Assembly: GCF_002362315.1 (NCBI RefSeq)
Contig: NZ_MTZV01000003.1
Location: 434,001 to 498,000 of the forward strand
Origin: Paraburkholderia acidicola
Lineage (GTDB): Bacteria; Pseudomonadota; Gammaproteobacteria; Burkholderiales; Burkholderiaceae
Direction of reading: 5' to 3'
DNA: 64,000 nt
Numbering within the stretch: the stretch's first letter is position 1; every line of letters begins with the position of its first letter. Shown one piece after another: positions 8,604-17,515 of the stretch. The translations under genes were made by a program, and so were the position numbers. Below the pieces are notes generated by a model. That model ran no database searches and had not been told where the DNA came from. It saw only the letters and a list, made by a program, of their open reading frames with translations.

Positions 8604-9461
8604 CTATCGGTTCGCAAGAAAGTGCTGCTGATCGAGCGGCTGCAGAACTCGCACGATCTCGCGATTCGATACAACGCAGTTCTGTAGTACAGGATCGCCG
8701 CCGTACGCATGCTGTTCAAGGAAGGCGTCTGCATGTCTTCGAAGCATCGAGCCCGACACATCCGGATCGGGGGCAACGATCCGGCCGATGTCGGTTTTCC
8801 GGAAATCGAACAGCGTGAGGCTCCGGCTCCAGAATCTGGGGTGGTCGAACGCCGCGCAATCGGAAACCGTGTTCAGCCCTACCGCGCGGCATGCATCTGT
8901 GCCGCTGAACCGGTATTCAAGGTGACAGCATGGTGGGCAGGTTGTGGCAGCGGGCCATAGCTTGCTTGGCCTGTCCGCGTATAGCGCGACGTTGCGGTGA
9001 TGTCGTTCGGCCTGGTCTGACGAGCGTGGACTGTAGTAGGCGGTTCCCGCGTGGAAAGAGACAGGATGCCGGAGATGAGCGATGTGTAGGTGCCGCAACA
9101 GATAGCACTGCAACGCCACGGCATCGTCGCCGTCGCGGGTAATCCAGTCGATCGCGACCTCGGCGTATGTGACCTTGGATGCGATCCCGCCAAGTGCCTG
9201 ACGGAGAATGCCGAAGGCTGCGGGCGCAGGCTGGAACAGCTCTATCCTGGTCTGCCACATCGGGTGACGGGCAAGCGACTTCCCGCCGTCAATGACCGGC
9301 TTCCCGTTGCAGTATCGGGCAATGCGACGAAGAGGTACATCGGGAGCAGGGTGATCGATCCAGACCGTGATCCGGTCAAAACCCGTGACATTCGATTTGA
9401 TGAGCGCCAATGCTGCCCGCGTACTGCTGGGCAGCCTGCTAGGTGCGGTATTCGTTTGCAT
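8604..9461 (-). CDS. replication-initiation-like protein of a mobile element
   Basis: About 285 residues, with no signal peptide. The order of segments (FDRITVWIDHP, WQTRIELFQP, ILRQALGG, VTYAEVAIDWIT, RHHRNVALYADRPSKLW, CCHLEYRFSGT) resembles replication-initiator-like proteins from filamentous-phage-type or small integrative elements. This is from recollection of the family, not a search. The first in-frame ATG (9461) is used; an upstream TTG start would add 30 residues and has no better ribosome site. It lies directly downstream of an AlpA-type regulator gene on the same strand, a common excision/replication module arrangement. The biochemical role is unproven. Confidence 0.5.
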   Translation of the reverse strand: MQTNTAPSRLPSSTRAALALIKSNVTGFDRITVWIDHPAPDVPLRRIARYCNGKPVIDGGKSLARHPMWQTRIELFQPAPAAFGILRQALGGIASKVTYAEVAIDWITRDGDDAVALQCYLLRHLHIAHLRHPVSFHAGTAYYSPRSSDQAERHHRNVALYADRPSKLWPAATTCPPCCHLEYRFSGTDACRAVGLNTVSDCAAFDHPRFWSRSLTLFDFRKTDIGRIVAPDPDVSGSMLRRHADAFLEQHAYGGDPVLQNCVVSNREIVRVLQPLDQQHFLANR

Positions 9462-9582
9462 GATGAAGTAGAGGTGTGATCTTCCGGTTTCGCGGAAGCT
9501 GTGCCGACACGCGTCCAGGTGATGCGGCCGGTTGTGTGCGACGGCCGTCAATGTCGTCTGGACACGTGAACCGGGTGAAGGG

Positions 9583-9843
9583 TTATTGACCGGAATCGGT
9601 CAACGTCGCGTTGTCACGTTCCCGAACCCGGCTTTCAACCCACTCGTACACTTCGCTGAGAACCCAGCGCACAGCCGAAGGGGAGCAAATCACGGGCTTG
9701 ACGAACCGACCTTCGGCCATCGCCTGGTACAGCCATGATCTGGACATTCCGGTGATTCGCTCCACTTCCCTGCGTGGAATAAGAACAATCGGATGGACGA
9801 TGTTTTCAGGTTCAACCCAAGCATCTTCGTTCTTGTAGACCAT
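9583..9843 (-). CDS. AlpA-type excisionase / phage regulatory protein
   Basis: A small helix-turn-helix protein of 86 residues. The motif LIPRREVERITGMSRSWLYQAM, followed by GRFVKPV and then WVLSEVYEWVESRV, is the MerR-like winged helix of the AlpA family. AlpA proteins activate integrase or excision genes of P4-like prophages and islands. ATG 9843 is preferred over a GTG at 9855 because GAGAA lies just upstream. It is likely co-transcribed with the replication-like gene downstream (122 bp gap). The promoter region to the right is AT-rich. Confidence 0.8.
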   Translation of the reverse strand: MVYKNEDAWVEPENIVHPIVLIPRREVERITGMSRSWLYQAMAEGRFVKPVICSPSAVRWVLSEVYEWVESRVRERDNATLTDSGQ

Positions 9844-10078
9844 TGCATTTCTCACTGGGGCGAATCGGCACCCCGAGTCCGGCTCTCAGCGGGAACGCTT
9901 CGGCGTTCCTTATTTACTGGGCAAAAAGTAGTTCTTATCCTGAGCCATAAACTACCGAATCCGCGAGAAAACACGAAGAATTTCCAGTAAAATTGCTATA
10001 GACAAATATTAATGAAAAGTTAATGAAAATTTTGATTTCACAACGCGACATATACTTCGTTACTAATGAGAGGTAATC

Positions 10079-10831
10079 GTGCCGGGAAAACTGTCGGCTT
10101 ATGAAGCGGAACTGGAGATGGCCCGGGCGACCGTCGAAAAGTTCCGCGAGCGGTGGGAAAAAAAAATTGCAGCCGTCGCCCAACGGGTGAAACTGTTTAA
10201 GCCGATACGGGGGCGGCGCCGGTACGCGTACCTGGTGAACGATGATGAGCCAGTGCTGGATCAGTTCGTTCGTGCATGGAAGCGTGCCAGCTTGCAGGTC
10301 GAGACCTTTACCGGGCCTTATGGGAAAGGTGCGAGCCGCGCGGCCTGCATGCCGACGACGGAAAGAGGTTGTCGACGTGTGACACTGAAGGTCTACCGGA
10401 CGATGAACCGTCGACCCGTGGATGAAAATGTCGCACGCGCATTTCTGTTGCGCCTTGGTGATGACCTGCCCAAAGGGAACTGGCGTTACATCGTTCGCAG
10501 TGAGACTGGGGCGAAGTACAGGCTGCGGGTACGGAAAGATAACCGCTGGGAATATTTGCCGGTGACTGAATGGGTTGTCCTCGGATGCATCGGTGACACC
10601 GGGAAGATCGCGCAAGCACTAGAGCCCGAGGAAGTCGACCGAGCTGCGTTGGTCAAAACGTGGTCAACTTTGAGGGGACTGAAGTTTTTGGTACGCGATC
10701 CATCAACAGCACCCCTCAGAGTGGCGGCTAGCATGGGTGATATTCTTGTGGTCTATTGTCGTCACCACGTTGAGCCAGGATGCAAGATACCAATCCCGTA
10801 CAAATCGACGACCGGCTGGTTCAGCGATTGA
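10079..10831 (+). CDS. hypothetical protein, 250 residues
   Basis: I do not recognise this protein. The GTG start has AGAGGT 5 bases upstream. The first 45 residues are a charged helix (AYEAELEMARATVEKFRERWEKK), probably a short coiled coil. The middle part is rich in basic residues with no catalytic motif seen. Its last 52 bases overlap the start of the phosphotransferase gene in another frame, so the natural C-terminus may have been lost when that gene was joined. It reads away from the AlpA gene, which makes it a plausible island gene. Confidence 0.55.
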   Translation: MPGKLSAYEAELEMARATVEKFRERWEKKIAAVAQRVKLFKPIRGRRRYAYLVNDDEPVLDQFVRAWKRASLQVETFTGPYGKGASRAACMPTTERGCRRVTLKVYRTMNRRPVDENVARAFLLRLGDDLPKGNWRYIVRSETGAKYRLRVRKDNRWEYLPVTEWVVLGCIGDTGKIAQALEPEEVDRAALVKTWSTLRGLKFLVRDPSTAPLRVAASMGDILVVYCRHHVEPGCKIPIPYKSTTGWFSD

Positions 10832-11667
10832 TCCACGCGCAATTTCCCGAATGGGCGAATCTACCCGTAGAAATGGTGGAGCCCGGAGGCTGGGACAATC
10901 GAACCTTCCGTTTGGGCAACGATAAGCTGGTCAGGATGCCGAGTGGCCCTGCATACGTTGCGCAAGTCGAGAAAGAGCATCGGTGGCTCCCTAAGCTAGC
11001 ATCGCACTTGCCGCTCCCAATTCCGGTACCCATCGTTAAGGGGATGCCAGACAGCACTTATCCATGGCCATGGTCTGTTTATAGATGGATCGAAGGTGAG
11101 CCAGCGAAGATAGAATTGATCGAAGACATGAATCAATTCGCTGGCTCTCTTGCCGGGTTTCTCGACGCGCTTCACCAGATCGATGTTGAGGATGGTCCGC
11201 CGGCAGGGCAACACAATTTCCATCGAGGCGGAAAGCTAGCAATCTACGACCAGCAAATTCGAGAAGCCCTCACGGAACTTCGGGACCATATCGATACGAG
11301 AACGGTCGAGCGACTGTGGAATGTTGCCTTGCAATCGGAGTGGCAAGCGTCTCCGGTATGGGTTCATGGAGACATCGCGCTCGGCAATCTGCTTGTCACT
11401 GATGGGCGACTGAGTGCCGTCATTGATTTTGGTTGCGCAGCAGTCGGAGACCCTGCGTGCGACCTCGTGATCGCCTGGACTCAATTTTCGGGAACAAGCC
11501 GGGCAGTGTTCCGGAGAGAGTTACCTTTCGATAGAGACACATGGAATCGTGCTCGCGGTTGGGCATTATGGAAGGCATGTATTGTCGCAGCAAAGCCTGA
11601 TGGCAATCAACGCGAGGCCGAAAGGTCCTGGATTGTCATCAACGAAGTGCTGAGTGATTCATATTAG
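10780..11667 (+). CDS. aminoglycoside-phosphotransferase-family protein
   Basis: 295 residues with the APH/choline-kinase fold. The nucleotide-binding N-lobe includes VEPGGWDNRTFRLG; the catalytic loop VWVHGDIALGNLL supplies the Asp and Asn; and VIDFGCAAVGDPACDL supplies the metal-binding Asp. Such proteins phosphorylate a hydroxyl group of a small molecule. Resistance to an aminoglycoside or related compound is possible, but the substrate cannot be read. The start overlaps the preceding gene by 52 bases. Its TAG stop (11665-11667) overlaps the stop codon of the IS66 tnpC on the other strand, so the insertion sequence abuts it directly. Confidence 0.8.
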   Translation: MQDTNPVQIDDRLVQRLIHAQFPEWANLPVEMVEPGGWDNRTFRLGNDKLVRMPSGPAYVAQVEKEHRWLPKLASHLPLPIPVPIVKGMPDSTYPWPWSVYRWIEGEPAKIELIEDMNQFAGSLAGFLDALHQIDVEDGPPAGQHNFHRGGKLAIYDQQIREALTELRDHIDTRTVERLWNVALQSEWQASPVWVHGDIALGNLLVTDGRLSAVIDFGCAAVGDPACDLVIAWTQFSGTSRAVFRRELPFDRDTWNRARGWALWKACIVAAKPDGNQREAERSWIVINEVLSDSY

Positions 11668-13238
11668 TCGGCAAGCATCTTCCAGGGTAACAATGCGTCG
11701 TAGTCGTCAACGGTCTTTGCCAGCGGGAGACGCTGGAACAGCCAGTAGAGGTACCGGTACGGATCGATGCCGTTGGCTTTGCAGGTTTCTACGAGCGAGT
11801 AAAGATTAGCGCTTGCGTTTGCGCCATCAACGGTGTCTGAGAAGAGCCAGCCGCGGCGCCCAACACAGAATGGGCGAATCGCGTTTTCGCACGGATTGTT
11901 GCTAATGGGCCAACAGCCGTTCTCAACGTAGCGGATCAGCTTCGGCCACTGCGCGCGCAGATAAGTCAGCCCGTTTCCGAGTAGGCTTTTCGGCACAATA
12001 CCGGACGATTGCTCAAGCATCAGTGTGTGGACAACTTCGAGTACGTGTGCGCTGTATCGTCGCCGCAATCGCTGTCGACGTTGTGGCGACCACGTCTCAC
12101 TACGTGCCTCAGCAGCGAACAGCTTTCCGATCAGCCTGATGAAGCGCGTTGCAAGCAGATCGGGCGTTCGGGCGGCCTTTGGTACGGTGCCTTCCGCCTT
12201 GACGAAGTACCGTCTCACGTGAACCCAGCATCCAAGATGGACGAGGTGGTGACGGCGGGCGATGTCGTTATAGGGTTCGTAGCCATCGGTCATCATGACC
12301 GCGCCTTCCCGGATTCCAGTGAACAGCCTGTCGGCCAGCCGGGTGCCACGTCCCGGTGTATAGGTGAAGCAGCGGATGGGGACGCCTGAGCCAGTCATCT
12401 GCGCCCACAGGTAGCTCGTCGTCTGCGGTCGGCGGCCTTCCTCTTTCAGAACCTGGAGGGTCGTCTCGTCGCAGTAGATTAGTTCTGCATCAAGCAGCGC
12501 ATCGCGCATCAGGTTAATCACGGGTTGAGACGCGAGACCAACCCGGACCATGCTGGCAGCGATCGTGTTAGACGAGATATCGCCGCCAAAGCGACGCAGC
12601 AGACCCGCCTGACGATAGAGCGGCATGCCGAACTGGTATTTGCCTGTGGCGATCCACGCGAGCGCCGATTCGCTCAACAGTCCCCGCGGGATAATACGCA
12701 GCGGTGCCGGCGTAACCTTGATGCCAAGATCACAGCAAGGACACGCATACTTGACGCGCTGATGCTGGATCACGCGAAGCTGCTCGGGGATCACATCGAG
12801 CTGCTCGCTGGTCTCGATGCCGATCTCAACGAGTGCCTGACCGTCGTGATTGCAGAAGCGTTCAGCTTCGGGCAGTTCGTGCCGCACGAACTCGCGTGGC
12901 AGATTGAGATCAAGAGGTTTGCGGTGGCCTCGCTTTTTGCGAGCGTGGGCAGCAACTGCTGTTTCCTGAGTATCTTCCTGTGCAGGTATCGCGGTCGCAC
13001 CGAGCGCCTCGGCCTCGTTGAACAGATCGGGCTGCTCCAGATTTCGTGCCTCGCTCTTCGCACCGAATAGCTCACGACGATATGTACGTAGCCGTTCTTC
13101 CGCAAGATCACGCTCGGCTGTCACCAGACGCAGCACACTCCGAGCCTCTTCGTGCTCGCGTTGGAGCAAGCCGTACGCATCGCGTATTGCAAGCAGCGCA
13201 TTGAGTTCTTCGACGGTGATGGCGACCTGGATCGGCAT
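11664..13238 (-). CDS. tnpC: IS66 transposase TnpC
   Basis: 524 residues. It has an N-terminal leucine/charged coiled region (EELNALLAIRDAYGLLQREHEEAR), a zinc-binding segment with CPCCDLG, and the DDE catalytic domain with IYCDETTLQVL, MMTDGYEPYNDI and the C-terminal signature NPCENAIRPFCVGRRGWLFSDT. Length and order match intact IS66 TnpC proteins. It is the DNA strand-transfer enzyme of the element. It follows tnpB after 30 bp. The coding sequence appears intact although the DNA end beyond its stop is missing. Confidence 0.93.
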   Translation of the reverse strand: MPIQVAITVEELNALLAIRDAYGLLQREHEEARSVLRLVTAERDLAEERLRTYRRELFGAKSEARNLEQPDLFNEAEALGATAIPAQEDTQETAVAAHARKKRGHRKPLDLNLPREFVRHELPEAERFCNHDGQALVEIGIETSEQLDVIPEQLRVIQHQRVKYACPCCDLGIKVTPAPLRIIPRGLLSESALAWIATGKYQFGMPLYRQAGLLRRFGGDISSNTIAASMVRVGLASQPVINLMRDALLDAELIYCDETTLQVLKEEGRRPQTTSYLWAQMTGSGVPIRCFTYTPGRGTRLADRLFTGIREGAVMMTDGYEPYNDIARRHHLVHLGCWVHVRRYFVKAEGTVPKAARTPDLLATRFIRLIGKLFAAEARSETWSPQRRQRLRRRYSAHVLEVVHTLMLEQSSGIVPKSLLGNGLTYLRAQWPKLIRYVENGCWPISNNPCENAIRPFCVGRRGWLFSDTVDGANASANLYSLVETCKANGIDPYRYLYWLFQRLPLAKTVDDYDALLPWKMLAD

Positions 13239-13268
13239 GCTGATTGGACAGATATGGCTATAACGCGT

Positions 13269-13622
13269 TCAGCTCACACGCTGATATTCGCGCCTCGGAT
13301 GTCGCTGGATCGTGGTAACGTCATCACCGTCGAGCAGTGCATGCAAAAGGTCCGTCGACATCGTCACGATCTCGGCTTTCCGGTCAGGCCAGGTGAAGCG
13401 ATCGGCCTCAAGGCGTTTCATGAGAAGCCAGAACCCGTTACCGTCCCACCCGAGAATCTTGATACGGTCGCGACGCCGGTTGCCGAACACATAGAGCGAG
13501 GAATCCATCGGGTTCAGTTGCATCGACTGTTCGACAAGAATCGACAGGCTGTTCATGCCGAAGCGGAAATCGACCGGATCTCGGTGTAAATAAACCTTCA
13601 AGCTTTCGTCGAACCGGAACAC
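13269..13622 (-). CDS. tnpB: IS66 accessory protein TnpB
   Basis: 117 residues, beginning MFRFDESLKVYLHRDPVDFR, with the family signature of a short protein rich in VYLHRDPVDFRFGMNSL, VFGNRRRDRIKIL and GFWLLMKRLE. IS66 elements need TnpB for full activity, though its chemistry is unknown. It overlaps the end of tnpA by 25 bases, consistent with translational coupling. Confidence 0.93.
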   Translation of the reverse strand: MFRFDESLKVYLHRDPVDFRFGMNSLSILVEQSMQLNPMDSSLYVFGNRRRDRIKILGWDGNGFWLLMKRLEADRFTWPDRKAEIVTMSTDLLHALLDGDDVTTIQRHPRREYQRVS

Positions 13623-14122
13623 GGCAGCCTCCCCAGGATCTGGACCATGGTCGTCAACTCGTCAATGGTTGTAATCGCTCCGCCAAGCTCAAGCTCGACA
13701 CCATTTGATAAACGCACCTGGAGCGCGAGCGTCATCGAAGGGGACGCCAGAGTAGGCACCGGCACCGGTGGCATCGAAACGACCGGCACAAACGTCGATG
13801 GCGATGCCGTGGCAGGAACGGGCTTGCTGCGTGAACTCGGAAGATCGATGGCGACTCCATCAGTCACCTTGCTCGAAGGCGACACATCGCCATCATCATC
13901 CCGCGACGCCTGCGATATACCTTTCTCGCGCCCCATCAGATATTTCGTGATCCACTTGCGTAGCAGGTTGGCGTTGACCCCGTGCTCCTGCGCCAGACGA
14001 GCTACCGACACTCCCGGACGTAGCGCCGCTTCGATCAATGCGTGTTTGCCGTTCTCGTCGTAACGACGACGGCCATCGCTGCTTTGACGAACTACTCTTA
14101 ACTCTGGATCTTTGTCAGTCAT
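13598..14122 (-). CDS. tnpA: IS66 accessory protein TnpA (HTH)
   Basis: About 174 residues. The N-terminal part, RRRYDENGKHALIEAALRPGVSVARLAQEHGVNANLLRKWI, is a homeodomain-like helix-turn-helix typical of IS66 and IS3 first genes; the rest is proline-rich and low in complexity. The start MTDKDPEL at 14122 is preceded by GAGGTGG, which lies inside a strong hairpin. A start at 14137 is possible but would fall within the hairpin loop. Confidence 0.88.
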   Translation of the reverse strand: MTDKDPELRVVRQSSDGRRRYDENGKHALIEAALRPGVSVARLAQEHGVNANLLRKWITKYLMGREKGISQASRDDDGDVSPSSKVTDGVAIDLPSSRSKPVPATASPSTFVPVVSMPPVPVPTLASPSMTLALQVRLSNGVELELGGAITTIDELTTMVQILGRLPCSGSTKA

Positions 14123-14156
14123 AGGTGTCCACCTCAAAAGTAGGTGGACACCTATG
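14120..14156 (-). promoter_or_regulatory. perfect hairpin over tnpA start and ribosome site
   Basis: CATAGGTGTCCACCT (14120-14134) pairs perfectly with AGGTGGACACCTATG (14142-14156), a 15-bp stem with a 7-base loop. On the minus strand the ATG of tnpA lies at the base of the 3' arm and its ribosome site is in the stem and loop. Such structures can block translation of transposase from read-through transcripts. A related arrangement (TCCACTT...AGGTGGA) precedes the tnpA-like remnant near 59.4 kb. Confidence 0.65.
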
Positions 14157-14205
14157 TTCCTTGCTCAGAGCGCTGTTGGATAGATGTCGATAACGGATCG
14201 CTTAC

Positions 14206-14525
14206 AGTTTTTGGGCAAGAAGGGAAAGACGCGTCTATATGCCGAACCAGAGATTAACGCGGTCCAGCCCAAGGCAAAATCTTTGGTTGAGCGATGAGCA
14301 GAATATCCCTGCCGGGGCGGCCAACTCATGCAATACGAAATGCTCGTGATGGATACGGTGCTGGATGCGCCGGTCAGATCGATTCCTTCGGTGCCACGAT
14401 GTACGTGGAAACCACGTCGCGCCGGACGTGCGGGAACAATGACGCAAAGCCGAACACGGTTTGCGGCACGGCGGCGTTCTCATCGTGAGTTGGCTCCGCC
14501 GCATCAGCCACCGCTATGACGAGCT
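14206..14525. other. debris next to IS66, no gene recognised
   Basis: Short frames on both strands without recognisable domains. The sequence may belong to the same decayed element as the recombinase remnant that follows. Confidence 0.3.
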
Positions 14526-14780
14526 ACACGCGACGCAGTGCTGGCGCTCATGGCCGCGCAGGGCGAAGCTGATTATCTGAGCTGCGCCGAAATGCCGCGA
14601 CGCGGCGTGGTGATCGCGAAGGCGGAAGGAAAATTCAAGGGGTGCGCTCGATCCCACGACTGCGCAACCATCAATGCATGGCATGCTGAAACTGGCTTGA
14701 GCATCCGGGAGACCGCCGATAAATTCGGCGTTGGACCTGCCACGGTCAAGCGCGTGTGCGCGGAGCACATCCCGTCCTGA
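14526..14780 (+). pseudogene. serine recombinase C-terminal remnant
   Basis: The frame ending at 14780 shows RRGVVIAKAEGKFKG, then TGLSIRETADKFGVGPATVKRV. This is the long connecting helix and C-terminal helix-turn-helix of resolvase/invertase proteins (family version RRGVxLAKAEGKFKGR, then SIRxTAxxLGVSxATVKRV). The catalytic N-domain with its active serine is absent, so only the DNA-binding end remains. It probably derives from a Tn3-type or plasmid resolvase. Confidence 0.6.
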
Positions 14781-15753
14781 CATCTAAACTATCGAGAGAT
14801 TTTTTCTGATCGACCGGTTACTTGTTTCATGCTGCGCTCCCGGCTTGACAGTCAGGTGTAAGAGCGACGCGGAGGCGCGCGACGCTCGCATGTGCTGGCG
14901 GAAGGCTCACCGAGCTGTGAGATTAACGCTATACATTGAAATGTCCCCAGTATGGGGCGTCACGAAGTGGGCAAAATTTGTTGCCACGTTTCTTACCGCG
15001 TTCGTCCGCACGATTGACCGCGCAGACGGTACCTCAACGGCTAACCGATCATGGTGAAGGACGGAAACACTCAAGTTTGTGGCGAAAAATGGCAAGTCGA
15101 ACCTATATGCCAGACTCAAAGGGAACACCAAGAGGGCAAATTAGATTGCCCGCCGCAAGGACGCACGAGGCTGGCTGAGCAACCGTCACTGTCAGGGCTA
15201 TAACCGATCATCCTCGTCCGCGGGGGTCGGCGAAAAATCCGTTCGCACTCTGAGTCCCGGTCTCTAATCGATCCAGCGAGGAGAAAACAGCGGCATCCCT
15301 TCCACCATAGCACTCACCGTTGCGCGAACCTTTTCAATCACGTCGTCTTCTTGAGTCCCGCGCAGGAGAGAACCTGCAAGCTGGCCTAGCAGCTACTCGC
15401 CTTGACGTCTGTTCGACGTTGCCCCGCACGCTCAACCACGTACCTACAATTACAGAAACGAGTGGAGACGTTTTCAAGAGAGCTCCGCACGAGGTCCCAG
15501 CAAATTGGGCGTGCGGCCAGACTAACGCTCATTCTTCACCAACGGTGCGGCTGCCCTCTTTATAGGTGTCGAAAAGGAACTGCACCTCGTGGTCTCAACA
15601 ACGGAAACGCATTGCCCACTGAAAGTTCGTGGACTTTGCATAAAAAATTGCCGAACTTTTGACATGTAGTGGCTAAGTTTTAATGTCCCCACCACGCGGC
15701 GAATAATACACACGCGACAAACAAGAGCGCCCGTGACCGCTAGTTCGTCCTAG
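14781..15753. other. 970-bp stretch without recognisable gene
   Basis: Several short frames exist on both strands, but none has a ribosome site plus plausible protein composition, and I recognise no remnant. The sequence resembles decayed accessory DNA between an IS-rich block and the minus-strand gene pair. Confidence 0.4.
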
Positions 15754-16209
15754 CTATTTGGCCGCATCCACCGGAATCGGCGAGCGCTTCTGATCAGTGA
15801 CGAAGCGCTGTAGTCGCTCCCATGCCAGCAGATACCGATGCCTCGATACAGCAGCCAGTTGTTCGTCATGCAGCGCCAGTACGCGCTCGACTTCTGGAAG
15901 CTCCTCATCGAGCAAATAACAGGGTTCGTCACGCCCCACGCGGGTGATGCACACATCAAGCACAGCCTCGGCACGGCGGTACGGCACGAGATCGAATCCC
16001 GTCACTGTCTCCTCGCGCATGTAGAAGGCCAGGTACACCACCCTAAGCAGGCAGCAAAGCTGGTCGAGATTTCCGCGGCCCGCACGGATCGTCGACAATG
16101 CAAGATGATTTTCGAGGGAGAGTGACCGCACCTTGTCTGTCGACAGCGGCAACAACATTTCCTTCGTGCGCACCGGCCGGGCACCGCGGTGCGAAGCTTG
16201 CTTTCTCAC
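15754..16209 (-). CDS. conserved hypothetical, Fis-like annotation class
   Basis: 151 residues, soluble, predicted mostly helical. Segments such as KTKEMLLPLSTDKVRSLSLENHLAL and LLRVVYLAFYMREE resemble small Burkholderia accessory proteins usually labelled 'Fis family regulator' without experimental support. I see no clear helix-turn-helix. Its ATG overlaps the stop codon of the zinc-ribbon gene upstream by four bases (16206-16209), so the two are translationally coupled. Function unknown. Confidence 0.6.
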   Translation of the reverse strand: MRKQASHRGARPVRTKEMLLPLSTDKVRSLSLENHLALSTIRAGRGNLDQLCCLLRVVYLAFYMREETVTGFDLVPYRRAEAVLDVCITRVGRDEPCYLLDEELPEVERVLALHDEQLAAVSRHRYLLAWERLQRFVTDQKRSPIPVDAAK

Positions 16210-16538
16210 CGATCGTCGTCCTTTATTCGTTCATCCATTTGGGTATCTTGTGCCGTGTCACCCACGACATGCAACTGGCCGTTGCGGTCAATCAGTTTGC
16301 GTCGCATTGAAAACAGGCGGCCACATCCTGCACAGGACCATCCACTGCCATCCGCGCGTTGCGCACTTCCGATCTGGCCGCAGAATGGACATTGCGTCGA
16401 GGCGCCCGGTGCGACACGGACGCGATTCCGCGACAACAGGCTTCCCTTGGGTTCCAGGTGGTCAGTGAATGTGATGAACATATCACGCCATTTCTGGATC
16501 ATCCCCGCACTTGTGCCGACGACGTTCGAGACTTTCAT
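16206..16538 (-). CDS. zinc-ribbon protein, 110 residues
   Basis: Contains two Cys pairs, CPFCGQ and CAGCGRLF, spaced as in a zinc ribbon (about residues 50-73), preceded by a helical N-terminus (KVSNVVGTSAGMIQKWRDMF) that could be a helix-turn-helix. The C-terminus is acidic (TQMDERIKDDDR). It is the first gene of a two-gene unit with the overlapping hypothetical downstream. Such paired small genes are common on plasmids and islands of Burkholderia. A DNA- or RNA-binding role is plausible, not shown. Confidence 0.6.
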   Translation of the reverse strand: MKVSNVVGTSAGMIQKWRDMFITFTDHLEPKGSLLSRNRVRVAPGASTQCPFCGQIGSAQRADGSGWSCAGCGRLFSMRRKLIDRNGQLHVVGDTAQDTQMDERIKDDDR

Positions 16539-16748
16539 GATGGCCAGCGACAGCTAGCAAATAAACATGCGCATACGGTCGAGTGCGCTCGTCCAGGAAA
16601 AATTTCAGGGGCACGTCAGAGTTGTCTGATGGCGCCCTGCGGTGTCCGATTGTTACCATGGTTTTCGTCACGAATGCACTTCACTTTAGACACCCAGTGC
16701 AGCCCCACGTGACTTCCGACCCGCTCTCACTTTGGCTTTCAGACAACC

Positions 16749-17471
16749 ATGAAACACCATACCAGCAAGCTCTTCGCAGCCCTCCTGGCCTGTGCCGCCA
16801 GCACCGGCGCCATGGCCCAGACCGCCCCCACCTTCAAGATCAGCGTCACCGGCACAATCACGCCAGGCAGCTGCACGCCGGCCTCAGGCAACCTGACGTT
16901 CGACATGAAGAACATCAATCCGAAATCGTTGAGCAACGACGCGGTAACCAGACTCCCCGGCATCGCCCAAAAGGTTAGGATCACTTGCACCGCCGACGCC
17001 GCAATCGCGCTGAACGTGACGGGTTCGACCAAGGCATCGACGGCCTACGGCTCGGACATGGAGGACCATCCGGCTGGCGTGTCGACTCGCCAACCATTTC
17101 AGTATGACCTGGTGAACACGGCGAACGGAAACAGCCTCGTTGGTGTGTATGGCATGCAGTTCCGCAATTTCACGTACACGGGTGGCGGCACGGGCTCCGT
17201 CGCCACCAAGGCCGTCATCATCCAGAGCGACGACAAGAACTCGTGGAGCTACACCGCAAAAGAGAGCGGCTGGAACGTGGCGCAACTGAAGAAGGATGGC
17301 AGCAACTACGTCTCGTTCGCCGACACGAACGCTAACACCACCCCTGTCCTGGCCAGTGTTTTTGAAGGTGACTTGTTAATTGCACCGCTCATTCTTGCCA
17401 AGAAGGACCTGAAGCTGACCGGTGACCTCAAATTCGAAGGCGGCGCGGTCATCACGCTGAACTACCTCTGA
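16749..17471 (+). CDS. DUF1120 fimbrial subunit 1
   Basis: 240 residues with a Sec signal peptide (MKHHTSKLFAALLACAASTGAMA). The mature part begins with a fimbrial-like strand (FKISVTGTITPGSCTPASG), has a second Cys in VRITCTADAA likely to form the usual disulfide, and ends ITLNYL, the beta-strand used in chaperone-usher donor-strand pairing. DUF1120 proteins are the subunits of beta-type chaperone-usher fimbriae. It is the first gene of a six-gene operon and the likeliest major subunit by position. A 210-bp gap upstream holds the promoter. Confidence 0.88.
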   Translation: MKHHTSKLFAALLACAASTGAMAQTAPTFKISVTGTITPGSCTPASGNLTFDMKNINPKSLSNDAVTRLPGIAQKVRITCTADAAIALNVTGSTKASTAYGSDMEDHPAGVSTRQPFQYDLVNTANGNSLVGVYGMQFRNFTYTGGGTGSVATKAVIIQSDDKNSWSYTAKESGWNVAQLKKDGSNYVSFADTNANTTPVLASVFEGDLLIAPLILAKKDLKLTGDLKFEGGAVITLNYL

Positions 17472-17515
17472 TCCACGCCTCTTCGCGTGGCACAGGCTTC
17501 GATATTTCGAGAGCA

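Larger units (their letters stand above)
11664..14205 (-). mobile_element. IS66-family insertion sequence, one end missing
   Basis: Carries the three-gene IS66 set tnpA, tnpB, tnpC on the minus strand. The outer end upstream of tnpA has a recognisable terminal inverted repeat, GTAAGCGATCCG on the minus strand, ending at 14205. The opposite end shows no matching GTAAGCG copy: the tnpC stop codon touches the phosphotransferase stop. That end has therefore been deleted and the element is unlikely to move on its own. No target duplication can be assigned. Confidence 0.85.

Noticed and set aside
14845..15057. 70-residue frame (MTVRCKSDAEARD...)
   Set aside because: Isolated, no ribosome site, composition not protein-like enough.
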